Source: Planctomycetia bacterium (GTDB lineage: Bacteria; Planctomycetota; Phycisphaerae; UBA1845; UTPLA1). Taken from it: 64,000 nucleotides of DNA. The translations under genes and the position numbers were made by a program. The notes beneath the pieces are model-generated. The model made no database searches and was not told the origin of the DNA. It was given only the letters and a program-made list of their open reading frames with translations. The DNA is taken from positions 372,001 through 436,000 of the forward strand of contig JABTTW010000001.1 of NCBI GenBank assembly GCA_015075745.1, written 5' to 3'. Shown in pieces: positions 18,367-27,398 of the stretch. Numbering within the stretch: the stretch's first letter is position 1; each line of letters begins with the position of its first letter.

Positions 18367-19122
18367 TCACTTGGGGAGTTTAGTCGTCGATGGCGCGAGC
18401 CGCTTGGCAAAGAGCCTCTCGAACAGTCGTTCACACTTCTCCAGTACGCTTCGAAGGTGACTCGGCGGAGAAATGTCCTTTTCGGCATACGGTTCGAACC
18501 CCGTCGATTTCTCGACATTGGCATACCAGTGCTTGCCCCAGATGCCGTCGGTGGCCCGCGGACCAGGCTCCCAGCGCAGCATCGCGTCGGAAAATGGCAC
18601 GCCCAGTTGCTCGCAAAGCGCGGCAAGCATTCCGGCGGGATTCTCCAGCACATCGCGCGCGAAAATGACCGGCGGCTCGCTCCCCGTCGCGGCGACAATC
18701 ATGTCAAACAACTCGATCTGCTGCGGAAGGCCGGTCTCCTCGACGCCGGGAAAGGGAATCACCTTCACCAGTGACGCAAGCATGGCACTCGGCTCGCGAA
18801 TCAGAAAGCAGTTCGACAGCTTCAGCGCCCAGTCGCGGTCCATGCCCGGCAGCAGATGATGGGCCATGTGTTTCTGGTAATAGATCGCCTTGCCGTCCGG
18901 GATTGCCCCCGTCAGTTGGCCGATGACCTTCCGCCAGTCGGTCTCGCACTGAGCCACGATTTCCTCCGCCCCGGGATGATCGCGCCCGGTGAGCTTGAGG
19001 TAATGGGCATACAGCGGCTCATCGCAGACGACCGTGTCCCCGCGCGAACCCCACGCCCGCATCATCGCGGTCGAGATATTCCGCGGGCCGGACCACATGG
19101 CAATGCGATGCTCAACAGGCAT
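18367..19122 (-). CDS. Sulfotransferase-family protein
   Basis: 251 residues. The N-terminus IAMWSGPRNISTAMMRAWGSR matches the 5'-phosphosulfate-binding loop of PAPS-dependent sulfotransferases. NCFLIREPSAMLASL corresponds to the 3'-phosphate-binding region (normally R-x7-S). The family member most like this is the short bacterial sulfotransferase-like protein often miscalled HAD hydrolase. The acceptor is unknown, and the protein is likely cytosolic. The start at 19122 (ATG, MPVEH) is preferred over the TTG at 19146. Neither has a good ribosome site. Confidence 0.7.
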   Translation of the reverse strand: MPVEHRIAMWSGPRNISTAMMRAWGSRGDTVVCDEPLYAHYLKLTGRDHPGAEEIVAQCETDWRKVIGQLTGAIPDGKAIYYQKHMAHHLLPGMDRDWALKLSNCFLIREPSAMLASLVKVIPFPGVEETGLPQQIELFDMIVAATGSEPPVIFARDVLENPAGMLAALCEQLGVPFSDAMLRWEPGPRATDGIWGKHWYANVEKSTGFEPYAEKDISPPSHLRSVLEKCERLFERLFAKRLAPSTTKLPK

Positions 19123-19362
19123 GAAGGGGATGGTATCAGGAAGCAAATGCCGCTGCGATCATTCGCCCGCGTGACCGATCCGTTCAACTCCGGCCATTCC
19201 TCGGTGATCCGTCATGGACCGGCATCGGTGACACGGTCAACGCAGTCGCCCCTGTCGATCTCGAGTCGCTTCATTGCGACAGGCTCTGGCCACCGATATA
19301 CTCAGGATATCCTCCCGGGATGCGGATTGGCCGCCTCTCGGGATCATGTGCAGGCGGTGAAC

Positions 19363-19590
19363 ATGCCGATTTTTGAGTTTCATTGCGAGGCCTGCGATCG
19401 GGATTTTGAGGAGCTGGTTTCCTCATCCGGATCGGCAAGGGCCGTCCAATGTCCCCAATGCGGCGAGCGCAAGGCGATGCGAAAAATCAGCGTCTTCGCC
19501 GCTCAGGCCGGCGGCCAGCCCGCTCGATCTTCGGCCCCGGCCGGCGGCTGCGGTCGTTGCGGTGACCCGTCAGGCCCCTGCGGAATGTAA
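19363..19590 (+). CDS. FmdB-type zinc ribbon protein
   Basis: 75 residues starting MPIFEFHCEACDRDFEELV. The pairs C-x2-C (HCEAC) and C-x2-C (QCPQC) make the zinc ribbon characteristic of the FmdB/putative regulatory protein family. The tail is Gly/Ala-rich with a further CGRCG motif. Family members are small nucleic-acid- or protein-binding ribbons without a proven general function. It lies upstream of the DUF6677-like gene, 22 bases apart, and may share its transcript. Confidence 0.85.
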   Translation: MPIFEFHCEACDRDFEELVSSSGSARAVQCPQCGERKAMRKISVFAAQAGGQPARSSAPAGGCGRCGDPSGPCGM

Positions 19591-19612
19591 TGCTCAACAG
19601 GACAATGTGCTC

Positions 19613-20077
19613 ATGGTGAAGACCGCCAAGTCGGACTCCCACTCGGATACGACGGCCCCCTCAGCCCCGGTCGCAGCGCTGCTCGCGTGGATGCTGCCCG
19701 GACTCGGACACTGGTGGATCGGCCAGCGAGCGCGTGCCTTTATCTTCCTCGCCGTCATCACGGGAACATTCTGGACCGGCGTGGCCGTCGGCGGCGTCCG
19801 CACCACCGTCACTCCCCGGGAAAACGGCGCCTGGATCGCCGCCCAGTTGTGCATGGGTCCGCAGGCGTTGGCCGCGCTTTACTGGAGCAACCAGCGGCTT
19901 TCCCAGCACAAAGATGAGATCAAGGCGTCGTGGCCCGCGTCGAATATCGCGGTTGTCTACGCCGGTGTCGCCGGACTGCTCAACCTGCTGGTCATCATTG
20001 ATGTCCTGGCCCGGGTTGAGTCGATGACGGCGGTTGCGCAGCCGCGTCCGCCGCCCAAGAGCGGAGGAAGGGCCTGA
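19613..20077 (+). CDS. DUF6677-like polytopic membrane protein
   Basis: 154 residues from the ATG at 19613; an in-frame GTG at 19607 has AGGA closer. The motif LLAWMLPGLGHWWIGQRARAF at the first helix is typical of the planctomycete family DUF6677 and resembles TM2-type proteins. Three to four membrane helices are predicted, with a basic C-terminus. The function is unknown. It overlaps in organisation with a 76-residue membrane protein that starts three bases after its stop, so the two are probably translated together. Confidence 0.7.
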   Translation: MVKTAKSDSHSDTTAPSAPVAALLAWMLPGLGHWWIGQRARAFIFLAVITGTFWTGVAVGGVRTTVTPRENGAWIAAQLCMGPQALAALYWSNQRLSQHKDEIKASWPASNIAVVYAGVAGLLNLLVIIDVLARVESMTAVAQPRPPPKSGGRA

Positions 20078-20080
20078 TTC

Positions 20081-20311
20081 ATGGAGAGTTGGTTGTCCGG
20101 ATTATTTGTCCAACCGATCGACGTGACCGGTTTCTGGCGGCTCGGCATGCTCGTGCCGCTGATTCTCAGCATCAGCATTGTCTACAAGACCATGCGATGC
20201 GAGAAGCTTTCAGCGATCCCGGTTGCGAGCGTGATACTGTGTCTGATGATTTTGACGTCAATGGGACTTATCGGGGCCCTGTTGCTGGGCGCTTTTCGCC
20301 TGTTGGCCTGA
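20081..20311 (+). CDS. Small two-helix membrane protein
   Basis: 76 residues. A first helix near LGMLVPLILSISIVY and a second near VASVILCLMILTSMGLIGALLLG are separated by a short charged loop (KTMRCEKLSA). The start codon is three bases after the stop of the DUF6677-like gene, which argues for translational coupling and for being real. I do not recognise a family. Confidence 0.65.
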   Translation: MESWLSGLFVQPIDVTGFWRLGMLVPLILSISIVYKTMRCEKLSAIPVASVILCLMILTSMGLIGALLLGAFRLLA

Positions 20312-20365
20312 GCGTGCCGCCCGTTGCGCGGCAGTGGACTTTCGTTGGTATTGGGGAGTTTCAAG

Positions 20366-21532
20366 ATGCATCGTTGTCGAAAGCCGATTTGGACCGGTTT
20401 CTGCGTGTCGCTGACTCTCGCGGCCGCATCCCACGTTCACGCATTCCAGCAGTCCGGGAAGCCGGCCGCTGCACCGCCGGCGACCGGACCGAAGTGGGTT
20501 CTCGATGAACCGCTCCACGACTTCGGCACAGCCTGGGCGGGTCTTGTCGTCCAGAACAAGTTCGTCGTCCGAAACGAGGGCGTCGGCATTCTCAAACTCA
20601 TCGAGGCCAAGCCTCACTGCAGTTGTTCCGTAGCCGACGATTACACCCGGGAAATACCTCAGGGCGAATCAGGTACGATCACCTTCACTTTGCAAACCGC
20701 ATCCAAGTCGGGGCAGGTGCAGGAGTCGATTGTCGTCAAGACCAACGACCCTACCAATCCGTACATGACCCTGGAGATGAAAGGCTTCGTCAAGACAGTC
20801 TGCAAGCTCGAAGTCATCGAGGACAGCGTCGCCCGTGTCGGCACCAGCGACTTCGCCGACATTCGCAACTTCGGGGCGAACTTTGGCCGCGTCACCGCCG
20901 ACCAGCACGTACGCCGGGTGATCAAGATGACCAATACCAGCGGAAGTCCACTCGAACTCAAACTGCTGGGGGTCAATCAGGGCTCGGAGCGATTCCGCGC
21001 CGAACTCAAGGAAACCAAGCCTAAGGAAGAATACGAACTCACCGTGATTGGCGAGCCGCCGTTCGTCGAGGGCTATAACTCCGGCACCATCATGTTCGGT
21101 ACGAACATCAGCGACAATCCGGCCTTCAACGTCGGCGCCTATGCCTACGTCCCCGCCAGAATCGAGGTCGTCCCGCCCAAGATGATCGTCGACCCCAAGT
21201 ACCCGATACAGCCGATCCGCGCCCTGCGCATCACCAATAACGGCAGCGAGCACTTTGAGATCACTTCGGTTTCATGCAGCAATCCCGGGTTTCGCATCAA
21301 ACTGCTCCCGCTCAATGCCTCGAACCCGAAGACCCGCGAGATCGAAGTGCGATTGCCGCTCGGCCAGTACCGGCCGCCCGAATACGGCGACATCGTTCGC
21401 GTCGAAACCAACGACGCCGAGAAACCGCTGATTGACGTGTATGTTCTGCCCCGACTCAACATGGAGCCGGCACCGAGACCGGCCGACCTGCCCCTCGTCT
21501 TCACCCCAGGCACGATAAGCCCCGGGCGCTGA
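20366..21532 (+). CDS. DUF1573-domain secreted protein
   Basis: The ATG at 20366 has GGGGAG eight bases upstream. A Sec signal ends near AAASHVHAFQQ. Residues 50-140 match DUF1573: HDFGTAWAGLVVQNKFVVRN, then KPHCSCSVADD and the GESGTITFTLQT strand. The remainder contains similar immunoglobulin-like (ASH/MSP-type) strands. These are periplasmic or surface beta-sandwich proteins, abundant in planctomycetes, without an assigned role. 388 residues. It converges with the PKD-cyclophilin gene, 33 bases between stops. Confidence 0.8.
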   Translation: MHRCRKPIWTGFCVSLTLAAASHVHAFQQSGKPAAAPPATGPKWVLDEPLHDFGTAWAGLVVQNKFVVRNEGVGILKLIEAKPHCSCSVADDYTREIPQGESGTITFTLQTASKSGQVQESIVVKTNDPTNPYMTLEMKGFVKTVCKLEVIEDSVARVGTSDFADIRNFGANFGRVTADQHVRRVIKMTNTSGSPLELKLLGVNQGSERFRAELKETKPKEEYELTVIGEPPFVEGYNSGTIMFGTNISDNPAFNVGAYAYVPARIEVVPPKMIVDPKYPIQPIRALRITNNGSEHFEITSVSCSNPGFRIKLLPLNASNPKTREIEVRLPLGQYRPPEYGDIVRVETNDAEKPLIDVYVLPRLNMEPAPRPADLPLVFTPGTISPGR

Positions 21533-21565
21533 CGCGTCGAGTTGTTTCGGACAAACCCGAAGCGC

Positions 21566-23236
21566 TTATTCCCGTTCCGCGCTGATGACAATGATGTCGG
21601 TATCGGGCACTTCCCCGGTGAGCGGGACCGCCGCCATCGCATCAACCACATCGAGACCCTCGGTCACGTTGGCGAAGACGGTGAAACCGCCGTTCTGGTT
21701 GTCCAGGTTTGCGGAATTGTCGGCGAGGTTGAAGAAGAAGCCGGACGTCGCCGAGTTCGGGTCGTTCGGCAGCTTCGCCATCGCCACCGTCCCTCGAATG
21801 TTGCTCCGCTGCGGGCTGAATTCATTCTGAATCGGCCCACGCAGTCCGCTGGGCACCACGTTTCCAGGCAGGAAGCCTCCACCTTGAACGACGAAGTTGG
21901 GTATCACGCGATGAAAGATCGTGCCGTTGTAGAATCCGTCTTCAACATACTGAAGGAAGTTGTCCGTCGTGATCGGCGCATCCGCGACCATTTGCACCAC
22001 CACGTCTCCCAGCGTCGTTCGCAGTCGAACAAGATCAGGCGTCACGATTCTGAAGCCGGCCGTCAGCGTCGTCGTGCCGCCGACCGGATTGTTCACGATG
22101 ATGTCGTAGTCCCCGCGAACCGCGCCGGTGAGATCGAAGGTGCCGCGAATCGACTGGGCGCTGACGAAAGCGACCGATGTTGCATCGATGACGGCGGCGC
22201 CTCGCCGCAATTGTATGGTTGCGTCCGACTCAAAATTCTCTCCGTCCAATACGATCGTAATTGAAGGCGAATCGACCTCGCCAAAGGCCGGATCGGCACT
22301 GCGCACGAAAGGCTCGATACCCACCACAGTAACCGTCCGAGTCGTCGACACGACCTGCCCGAAGTCATCCGTAATCGATAGCCGGACATCAAAACTATCG
22401 GGCGCTGCATAGGTGTGCGAAACAATAGCGCCGGATCCCGCGGCGGAGTTGTCCCCGAAATCCCAACTGAACGAGGTGATCGCCCCATCCGGATCCGCGC
22501 TCTGAGAAGCGTCAAAGTTGACGGTCAGCAGGTTGGGACCGGTGATGGTAAAATCAAAGGTCGCCGTGGGTGCGAAGTTGACGAGCACCGACCGCGTCGT
22601 GGTTCCCGTGCCGCCCCGATTGTCAGTGACGGTCAATCGCGCGACAAAGCGTCCGCTACCCTGATAAGTATGCTCAGCTGTGACGCCTTCCGCGGATGTG
22701 CCGTCGCCGAAATCCCAGACAAACGAGGAGATGCTGCCGTCCGGGTCGCGGCTTGAAAGCGCGCTAAATGTGCGACCGCCCGACACCGGTTGGTTGTTCG
22801 CGTCCAGAAGTTGCTGTACCGTGAAATCCGCGCTGGGCAGCGCATTGGGACCCAGTACGTCGACGGGCAACATGCCGGTGCCGATCAGCGCCGGCGGCGA
22901 CTTTGTCACCGGATCGGCCTCGCTGAACAGATGAACTGTCACGTTGAACGTGCCGGCGCGGGCGAAGACGTGAGTCATGGTCTGCCCGGTGGCGACCGGC
23001 ATCCCGGCCGCGACTCCACCGTCACCGAAGTCCCAGGTGATCTGACGCGTCTGTGGATGACGCCGCAGGTCTACCTGGAAGGTGCGCGTCAGTGTGTTTT
23101 GCGACGCGCCGATCGGAATGATGATCGGCGGCGACGTTGGCGCGAGACCTGTCCCGATTGTCGGACAGCCGCCGGTCGACATTCCCATGGAGGCGCACAA
23201 CGCGCCGAATAAACATATTACGTGATTGCGCTTCAT
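21566..23236 (-). CDS. PKD-repeat lipoprotein fused to a cyclophilin-type peptidyl-prolyl isomerase
   Basis: The ATG at 23236 is preceded by a GAGGGG ribosome site. The signal ends in a lipobox (GMSTGGC). Three PKD domains follow, each with the WDFGDG signature (two as WDFGDG, the third as WDFGDN). An IPT/TIG-like domain comes next (VDSPSITIVLDGENF). The last 165 residues are a complete cyclophilin: TTLGDVVVQMVADAPITTDNF, FYNGTIFHRVIPNFVVQGG, GTVAMAK and SGFFFNLADN. Key active-site residues (Arg of HRV, Phe-Gln of VVQGG) are kept. 556 residues. Placing a foldase on an extracellular scaffold suggests a surface folding or anchoring role. This is inference. Confidence 0.85.
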   Translation of the reverse strand: MKRNHVICLFGALCASMGMSTGGCPTIGTGLAPTSPPIIIPIGASQNTLTRTFQVDLRRHPQTRQITWDFGDGGVAAGMPVATGQTMTHVFARAGTFNVTVHLFSEADPVTKSPPALIGTGMLPVDVLGPNALPSADFTVQQLLDANNQPVSGGRTFSALSSRDPDGSISSFVWDFGDGTSAEGVTAEHTYQGSGRFVARLTVTDNRGGTGTTTRSVLVNFAPTATFDFTITGPNLLTVNFDASQSADPDGAITSFSWDFGDNSAAGSGAIVSHTYAAPDSFDVRLSITDDFGQVVSTTRTVTVVGIEPFVRSADPAFGEVDSPSITIVLDGENFESDATIQLRRGAAVIDATSVAFVSAQSIRGTFDLTGAVRGDYDIIVNNPVGGTTTLTAGFRIVTPDLVRLRTTLGDVVVQMVADAPITTDNFLQYVEDGFYNGTIFHRVIPNFVVQGGGFLPGNVVPSGLRGPIQNEFSPQRSNIRGTVAMAKLPNDPNSATSGFFFNLADNSANLDNQNGGFTVFANVTEGLDVVDAMAAVPLTGEVPDTDIIVISAERE

Positions 23237-23819
23237 CCCTTGTTCCCCTCGCACAGCCCGACCCGGATTGAGATTTCCCCGAACGGGTATGGCTGCCCCC
23301 CGCGAAAACGAACCATCCACTCCCCATTCTATGCCCCGCCGGTGCGGCCAGTCATCTCTGGATATGGTTCAAATGTCCGTGAAGTCGGACGCATTATTGG
23401 AATGTCAGTTTTCCAGAGATCAGCAACGTTCCAACGATTAGCTTGGGGTGGGGAATTGGGGAAGCGAACCCATGCTAGATTGCCGGACATGGGTAGATTC
23501 ACCCATTTTATTGAGCGTGCGGTTCTCGGAGGGTCTGCCAGGGACCAGCCGGATGGATCATAACTCTTTTTGGAATATGCTTTTAGGAGCAAAATTTCGA
23601 TCTGAGGCCAACGCCGCGAGGGCCATGGCACGACCGTTGCTTATGTGAATCTCGTGTGACGAGGCAAAGGCCTGAATCACACGAGGTTCGAAAAAATCCG
23701 GGAAGCTGCGAGCGAGTGCTCCCCGGTTCAAACGTGCCAGGCCCAGAAATGGGTCGGTTGTGTAAGGGGTGGGTCCGAGTGCGAGGCGGGCCCATCCCAT
23801 TTTTTTTGCCCATCGCGAA
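23237..23819. other. Intergenic region, no supportable gene
   Basis: This stretch lies between the PKD-cyclophilin gene and a small zinc-ribbon gene. A minus-strand frame of 80 codons at 23558-23800 is open, but I recognise nothing in it and it lacks a ribosome site. Composition is lower in GC than the flanks around 23540-23640, so it could hold a decayed or transferred piece. Confidence 0.4.
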
Positions 23820-24065
23820 TCAGCAGGGCGTCGCCCTGAAAACTCTCGACTTCACGCCGCCGGGTCCGACTTTCACCCGTACCTGCCGTCCGCATTCCGG
23901 ACATTTGCCTTCATACCGATCAATCGCCGGGTCGCGGTAGATCCGCAGGTACGCTCCGCAGCATTCAAAGAGCACGCCGATCCACGGCCGTCCATCGGGG
24001 CCGCCGCCCTTCTTCGCCTCATCGCCGAGAACCACGTCGATATGCCGACCCAGGCCGCTGTCCAT
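23820..24065 (-). CDS. Small zinc-ribbon protein (planctomycete conserved)
   Basis: 81 residues from the ATG at 24065. The core FECCGAYLRIYRDPAIDRYE followed by GKCPECGRQVRVKVGPGG and VKSRVFRA has two Cys pairs (CC and C-x2-C). It resembles a short conserved planctomycete protein that usually reads FECCGVYARIYR...CPRCGR. It probably binds zinc; the function is unknown. It is divergent from rpe across 112 bases. The start is uncertain because there is no clear ribosome site; a GTG further upstream would add about 20 residues. Confidence 0.6.
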   Translation of the reverse strand: MDSGLGRHIDVVLGDEAKKGGGPDGRPWIGVLFECCGAYLRIYRDPAIDRYEGKCPECGRQVRVKVGPGGVKSRVFRATPC

Positions 24066-24177
24066 ATCGCGGATATCGGCTGCAAATCGGAGCCGGCTCG
24101 AACGACCGCCCTTCACCCCGGACAGGCCGCCTGCGCCAGTCGCAAACCAACTGCCCCTGCGATACCATGGCACCGCT

Positions 24178-24849
24178 ATGGCAGCGAAAAAGCCGACACA
24201 ATTCGCCGGTTCCATCCTCGCGGGCGATCTGCTCGATCTCGCGGGGGCCATCCGCATCTGCGAGGAGGCGGGCTCCGATCTGCTCCAGCTCGACATCTGC
24301 GACGGCCATTTCGTGCCGACGATCAGCTTCGGTGAAGAGGTCGTTCGCCGGACCTGCGAGGTGGCGAAGATCCCGACCGAAGTGCACCTGATGGTCACGC
24401 GCCCCGAGGACTGGGTCACTCGAATGAACGGCATGGGCCAGTTTCGGATGATCTTCCACATTGAGGCGAGCCAGCGGGCGATGGGCCTTGTGCAGGCGAT
24501 CAACAAGGCCGGCATGGAGGCGGGCGTCGCGCTGAATCCCGAGACGCCGCCCGTGGCGATCAAGCCGCTGCTCCCATACGTCGGAAACGTCTGCGTCATG
24601 GGCATCGCGCCCGGTTTCGCGGGGCAGGCCCTGCTGAACACGACGTATGCCCGAGTGTCGGAGATTCGCGACGACATCCGCGAGACCGGCTCGGCCGCGA
24701 CGATCACGGTGGACGGCGGGGTCAAGCAGGACAACGCCGCGAAACTCGTCGAGGCGGGGGCGGACATTCTGGTCGTTTCGTCGGGCATCTTTCGGCACTC
24801 GAAGCCGACCGAGAGCCTGCGAGAGATTCGCCGGACGCTGCCGAAGTGA
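24178..24849 (+). CDS. rpe: Ribulose-phosphate 3-epimerase
   Basis: 223 residues, close to the family's usual 215-225. A TIM barrel is expected. Conserved pieces are S12 in AGSILAGD, the metal and acid-base segment LLQLDICDGHFVPTISFG (D39, D42, H44), EVHLMV (H70), the MGIAPGFAGQ phosphate loop and ITVDGGVK near 180. It interconverts ribulose-5-phosphate and xylulose-5-phosphate in the pentose phosphate and Calvin pathways and acts in the cytosol. GFAGQ replaces the more common GFGGQ; this does not touch a catalytic residue. Its stop overlaps the next ATG (TGATG), so the CBM9-like gene is coupled to it. Confidence 0.93.
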   Translation: MAAKKPTQFAGSILAGDLLDLAGAIRICEEAGSDLLQLDICDGHFVPTISFGEEVVRRTCEVAKIPTEVHLMVTRPEDWVTRMNGMGQFRMIFHIEASQRAMGLVQAINKAGMEAGVALNPETPPVAIKPLLPYVGNVCVMGIAPGFAGQALLNTTYARVSEIRDDIRETGSAATITVDGGVKQDNAAKLVEAGADILVVSSGIFRHSKPTESLREIRRTLPK

Positions 24850-25640
24850 TGCGACTTGCACATATCCGGCGGCTCGGCGCGCGGCCGAGTTGCCTCCTGG
24901 CTTTGATGATTGCCTTCCTTTGCGGCTGCGAGTCCCGCCGTTCCTACGAATGCCTGCGAACGGAGTCGGCCCCGGAGATTGACGGGCGACTCGATGACAC
25001 GCCGTGGCAACGGGCCACGTGGACTACTGACTTCGTGGATATCGAAGGGGCGAAGCGACCGACGCCGACCTATCGCACGCGGGCGAAGATGCTTTGGGAC
25101 GACGAATGCCTGTACATCGCCGCCGAACTGGAGGAGCCGCACGTCTGGGCCACGCTCCGCGAGCGCGACGAGATCGTTTTCAACGACAACGACTTTGAGA
25201 TATTCATCGATCCCGACGGCGATACACGGAACTACGTCGAGATCGAACTCAATGCGCTGGGGACGATCTTCGATCTGCTGCTGAAGCGAACCTACCTGGA
25301 CGGCGGCCCGGCGGTACACGAATGGAACGCGCCGGGGCTGCGCACCGCGGTGGCCATTGACGGGACGATTAACGATCCGTCGGATCGGGATCGCGGCTGG
25401 TCGGTGGAGGCGGCGATTCCCTGGAAGACATTCGAGGGGCTTACTTCGGTGCGGCTCCCTCCTGAGGCAGGCGACGTGTGGCGGATGAACTTTTCGCGCG
25501 TGGAATGGGAACACGAGATTCATCAGGGAAAATACTCCAGAGTGCCGGGCCGGCCGGAGAACAACTGGGTGTGGTCTCCGCAGGGATTGATCGATATGCA
25601 CGTTCCGAATCGCTGGGGTGACGTGACTTTCCGCGACTGA
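24849..25640 (+). CDS. CBM9-like carbohydrate-binding lipoprotein
   Basis: 263 residues. The signal (LALMIAFLCGC) ends in a lipobox. The body matches the family-9-like carbohydrate-binding fold: APEIDGRLDDTPWQRA at the start, KMLWDDECLYIAAELEEPHVW, FNDNDFEIFIDPDGD, YVEIELNALGTIFDL, WSVEAAIPWKTF and WRMNFSRVEW. Proteins with this single domain occur widely in Bacteroidota and Planctomycetota and are thought to bind or sense sugars outside the cell. The start codon overlaps the rpe stop, which is odd for a surface lipoprotein and suggests one transcript. Confidence 0.82.
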   Translation: MRLAHIRRLGARPSCLLALMIAFLCGCESRRSYECLRTESAPEIDGRLDDTPWQRATWTTDFVDIEGAKRPTPTYRTRAKMLWDDECLYIAAELEEPHVWATLRERDEIVFNDNDFEIFIDPDGDTRNYVEIELNALGTIFDLLLKRTYLDGGPAVHEWNAPGLRTAVAIDGTINDPSDRDRGWSVEAAIPWKTFEGLTSVRLPPEAGDVWRMNFSRVEWEHEIHQGKYSRVPGRPENNWVWSPQGLIDMHVPNRWGDVTFRD

Positions 25641-25659
25641 GCCGCGAGCGTTTTTTTTT
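25632..25659 (+). terminator. Possible intrinsic terminator after CBM9-like gene
   Basis: CGCG and CGCG (25632-25635, 25643-25646) can pair around ACTGAGC, followed after four bases by nine T residues. The stem is short, so this is a weak but plausible stop signal for the rpe transcript. Confidence 0.4.
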
Positions 25660-26133
25660 GCAGCGGTTGCACGTCTGGTGCTTCGCAATTCCAAGGTGAC
25701 AATAGGCGAAAAAAAAAGGGGCAAAGGGGTCGAGGGGTCGAGGGTGAAGACGAAGGCGCTGATCGCGCGCACGTTCTGAAAAAGCGAAGGTGACATATAG
25801 TGACACACGCGATTTTTTTCGCTTGCAACTCTTGTGGCGGGCGTGTGTTGGGGCGAGTCGCGTATTGGGTGGTTTTTGATGGAAAAGACCTGAGACTTGC
25901 GGCCGGGGGCATGAGGTGCGGCGGGGTCGAAGCGCGAAGGGGTCGGTTGGTTGAGGGGGTTTTGATCTTGCACGATGCGCTACCTCGCGGGGCAATTGTT
26001 GGATTGATCTCCATTTTTGCATTCTTGCTCCGCGTGCGCGCCTTATGGCGGATTCTGGATGCAAACGCGGGCATGGGTGGCGCTGCCTGCCGATACTCAA
26101 AATGTACGACCTGTGTGCATTCAAGGAGGAATG
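25660..26133. other. Gene-free region with homopolymer runs and a diverged repeat copy
   Basis: It contains runs of A and T, GGGGTCGAGG-type direct repeats (near 25725-25742) and, at 25982-26041, a copy of a dispersed repeat also found at 27747-27806. I see no gene; the plus-strand frame through it is the upstream extension of the PEP-CTERM gene. Confidence 0.5.
25982..26041 (+). repeat. Dispersed repeat, copy A
   Basis: About 60 bases beginning ACCTCGCGGGG and ending CGCGTGCGCGC. It aligns without gaps to 27747-27806, with about three quarters of positions identical, including TTTGCATTCTTGCTC versus TGTGCATTCTCGCTC. The two copies lie upstream and downstream of the PEP-CTERM pair. Confidence 0.5.
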
Positions 26134-26748
26134 ATGGCGCACCGTATTTGCACCCTCGTGGCATTCGGCCTCTTTACCCTGTTGAGCCTGCCTTCGACAT
26201 TGATGGCGGGTACGGTGATTTCGTCGTTTGACCAGCACACATTTGGCGGTAGTGCGTTTGGGTGCCCAAGTGAGAGATTCGAGTTCTTTCTTGAGCACGA
26301 CTCTCAGGGATTCACGCACATCGTCACGATCGGAAAGGGCCTTCGATTTTGGGAGGACGGCGAAGTCGGCTTCTTGGACGTCACGCCGGAGAATTCAGAG
26401 GCGTTTAGCGAGTTTGCTGCCCTTATTTCCGATGGGCACGATGATTTCATCATTTCGCTGGGATATGCAGAGGAATGCGGCGGAGGAGGAGGGCCAGGCT
26501 TCATGGAGTCAGAGATGCTCGGCGGCTCGCCGGACCTGGCCCGGTGGCAATTGGAATCCGTGCGCCTGGTTGTTCACAACATGAATGTTGAGGCCTACGA
26601 TCCGCCTTGTGACTGCGGGCCGGCGACCCGATTCGATGCGGATATCACCTGGGAGTTTTGGGGGACGCCTGTGCCGGAGCCGGGGATGTTTGGGTTTCTG
26701 AGCATTGTTGGGATGGGAATGCTTTGGCATTGTAAGAGGCGAGCCTGA
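26134..26748 (+). CDS. PEP-CTERM sorted secreted protein 1
   Basis: 204 residues. AAGGAGG at 26123-26129 gives a four-base spacing to the ATG at 26134 and one base to that at 26131, so I chose 26134. A Sec signal (FTLLSLPSTLMAG) is followed by a beta-rich body with a CGGGGG patch. The C-terminus is a classical PEP-CTERM: TPVPEPGMFGFLSIVGMGML, then WHCKRRA. In the family the VPEP motif is recognised by exosortase in the inner membrane and the protein is passed to the surface or matrix. No exosortase is encoded in this window. Confidence 0.85.
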   Translation: MAHRICTLVAFGLFTLLSLPSTLMAGTVISSFDQHTFGGSAFGCPSERFEFFLEHDSQGFTHIVTIGKGLRFWEDGEVGFLDVTPENSEAFSEFAALISDGHDDFIISLGYAEECGGGGGPGFMESEMLGGSPDLARWQLESVRLVVHNMNVEAYDPPCDCGPATRFDADITWEFWGTPVPEPGMFGFLSIVGMGMLWHCKRRA

Positions 26749-26771
26749 TCGGGGTTGGGAGACGTGAGGTC

Positions 26772-27398
26772 ATGAGTTTCTTGCGATTAGCCGCGATTCT
26801 TGCCGTGGCCATTGTCGTGTCTGTGCAATCCCGAGCCTCCGCGAGTCCCATGCTATTGGCGTCGTTTGATCGGGTGTGGCCAACTGAGGATGGAGCGGGA
26901 TGGGCACCTGCGGACGCGGTCGAACTTGCACTCTCTCACCTTCGTGAAAACGAATTCATTCCGACAGAAATCGGTCGCGGATTATTCTGGCTCGCAGGCC
27001 AATCCGGAACAGTGGAATTCAATTCACGTAATTGTCCGGCGTTTGCGGGGATGGTCGGCAGGATTTCCGACGGGCTCGACAACGAAGTGTTTTCCTCACT
27101 TTATGTGGGCCACGCCGGGGTCGGTGGACCGCGAAGTGAATCTATTCAGTTTGGCTTCGTACCCGACTTGGTCGGGAATGCGATATCGTCGATTCGCCTC
27201 ACGGTGCGCGAAGTTGAAATTATCCCGTTTCAACATCCGACCCTTGGAAGTCGAATTCATGTCGGCGCTGATCTGACCTATGAATTTTGGGGGACGCCCG
27301 TGCCAGAGCCGAGTACGATTGGATTCTTGGGCTTTGTCGGGATGATTTGGCTACGGCGTTGTAAGCTGACAGGGGACGATTTCGCTCATCGTTCATAG
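26772..27398 (+). CDS. PEP-CTERM sorted secreted protein 2 (paralogue)
   Basis: 208 residues, starting 23 bases after the first PEP-CTERM gene. Signal peptide AAILAVAIVVSVQSRASASP. The body shares a plan with its neighbour: LLASFD near the start, a F..L.SDG/RISDG block, IRLTVREVEI versus VRLVVHNMNV, and EFWGTPVPEP at the end. The sorting tail is TPVPEPSTIGFLGFVGMIWL with RRCK, followed by about ten extra residues (LTGDDFAHRS), slightly longer than usual. The two are diverged tandem duplicates sorted by the same exosortase pathway. Confidence 0.83.
   Translation: MSFLRLAAILAVAIVVSVQSRASASPMLLASFDRVWPTEDGAGWAPADAVELALSHLRENEFIPTEIGRGLFWLAGQSGTVEFNSRNCPAFAGMVGRISDGLDNEVFSSLYVGHAGVGGPRSESIQFGFVPDLVGNAISSIRLTVREVEIIPFQHPTLGSRIHVGADLTYEFWGTPVPEPSTIGFLGFVGMIWLRRCKLTGDDFAHRS

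Noticed and set aside
23558..23800. Minus-strand frame of 80 codons, possible small gene
   Set aside because: No ribosome site, no recognisable domain, and competing open frames of equal length in the same place.
23820..25973. Open minus-strand frame of 717 codons
   Set aside because: It runs antisense through rpe and the CBM9-like gene, whose protein motifs are clear. Only its last 81 codons look like a real protein and are annotated separately.
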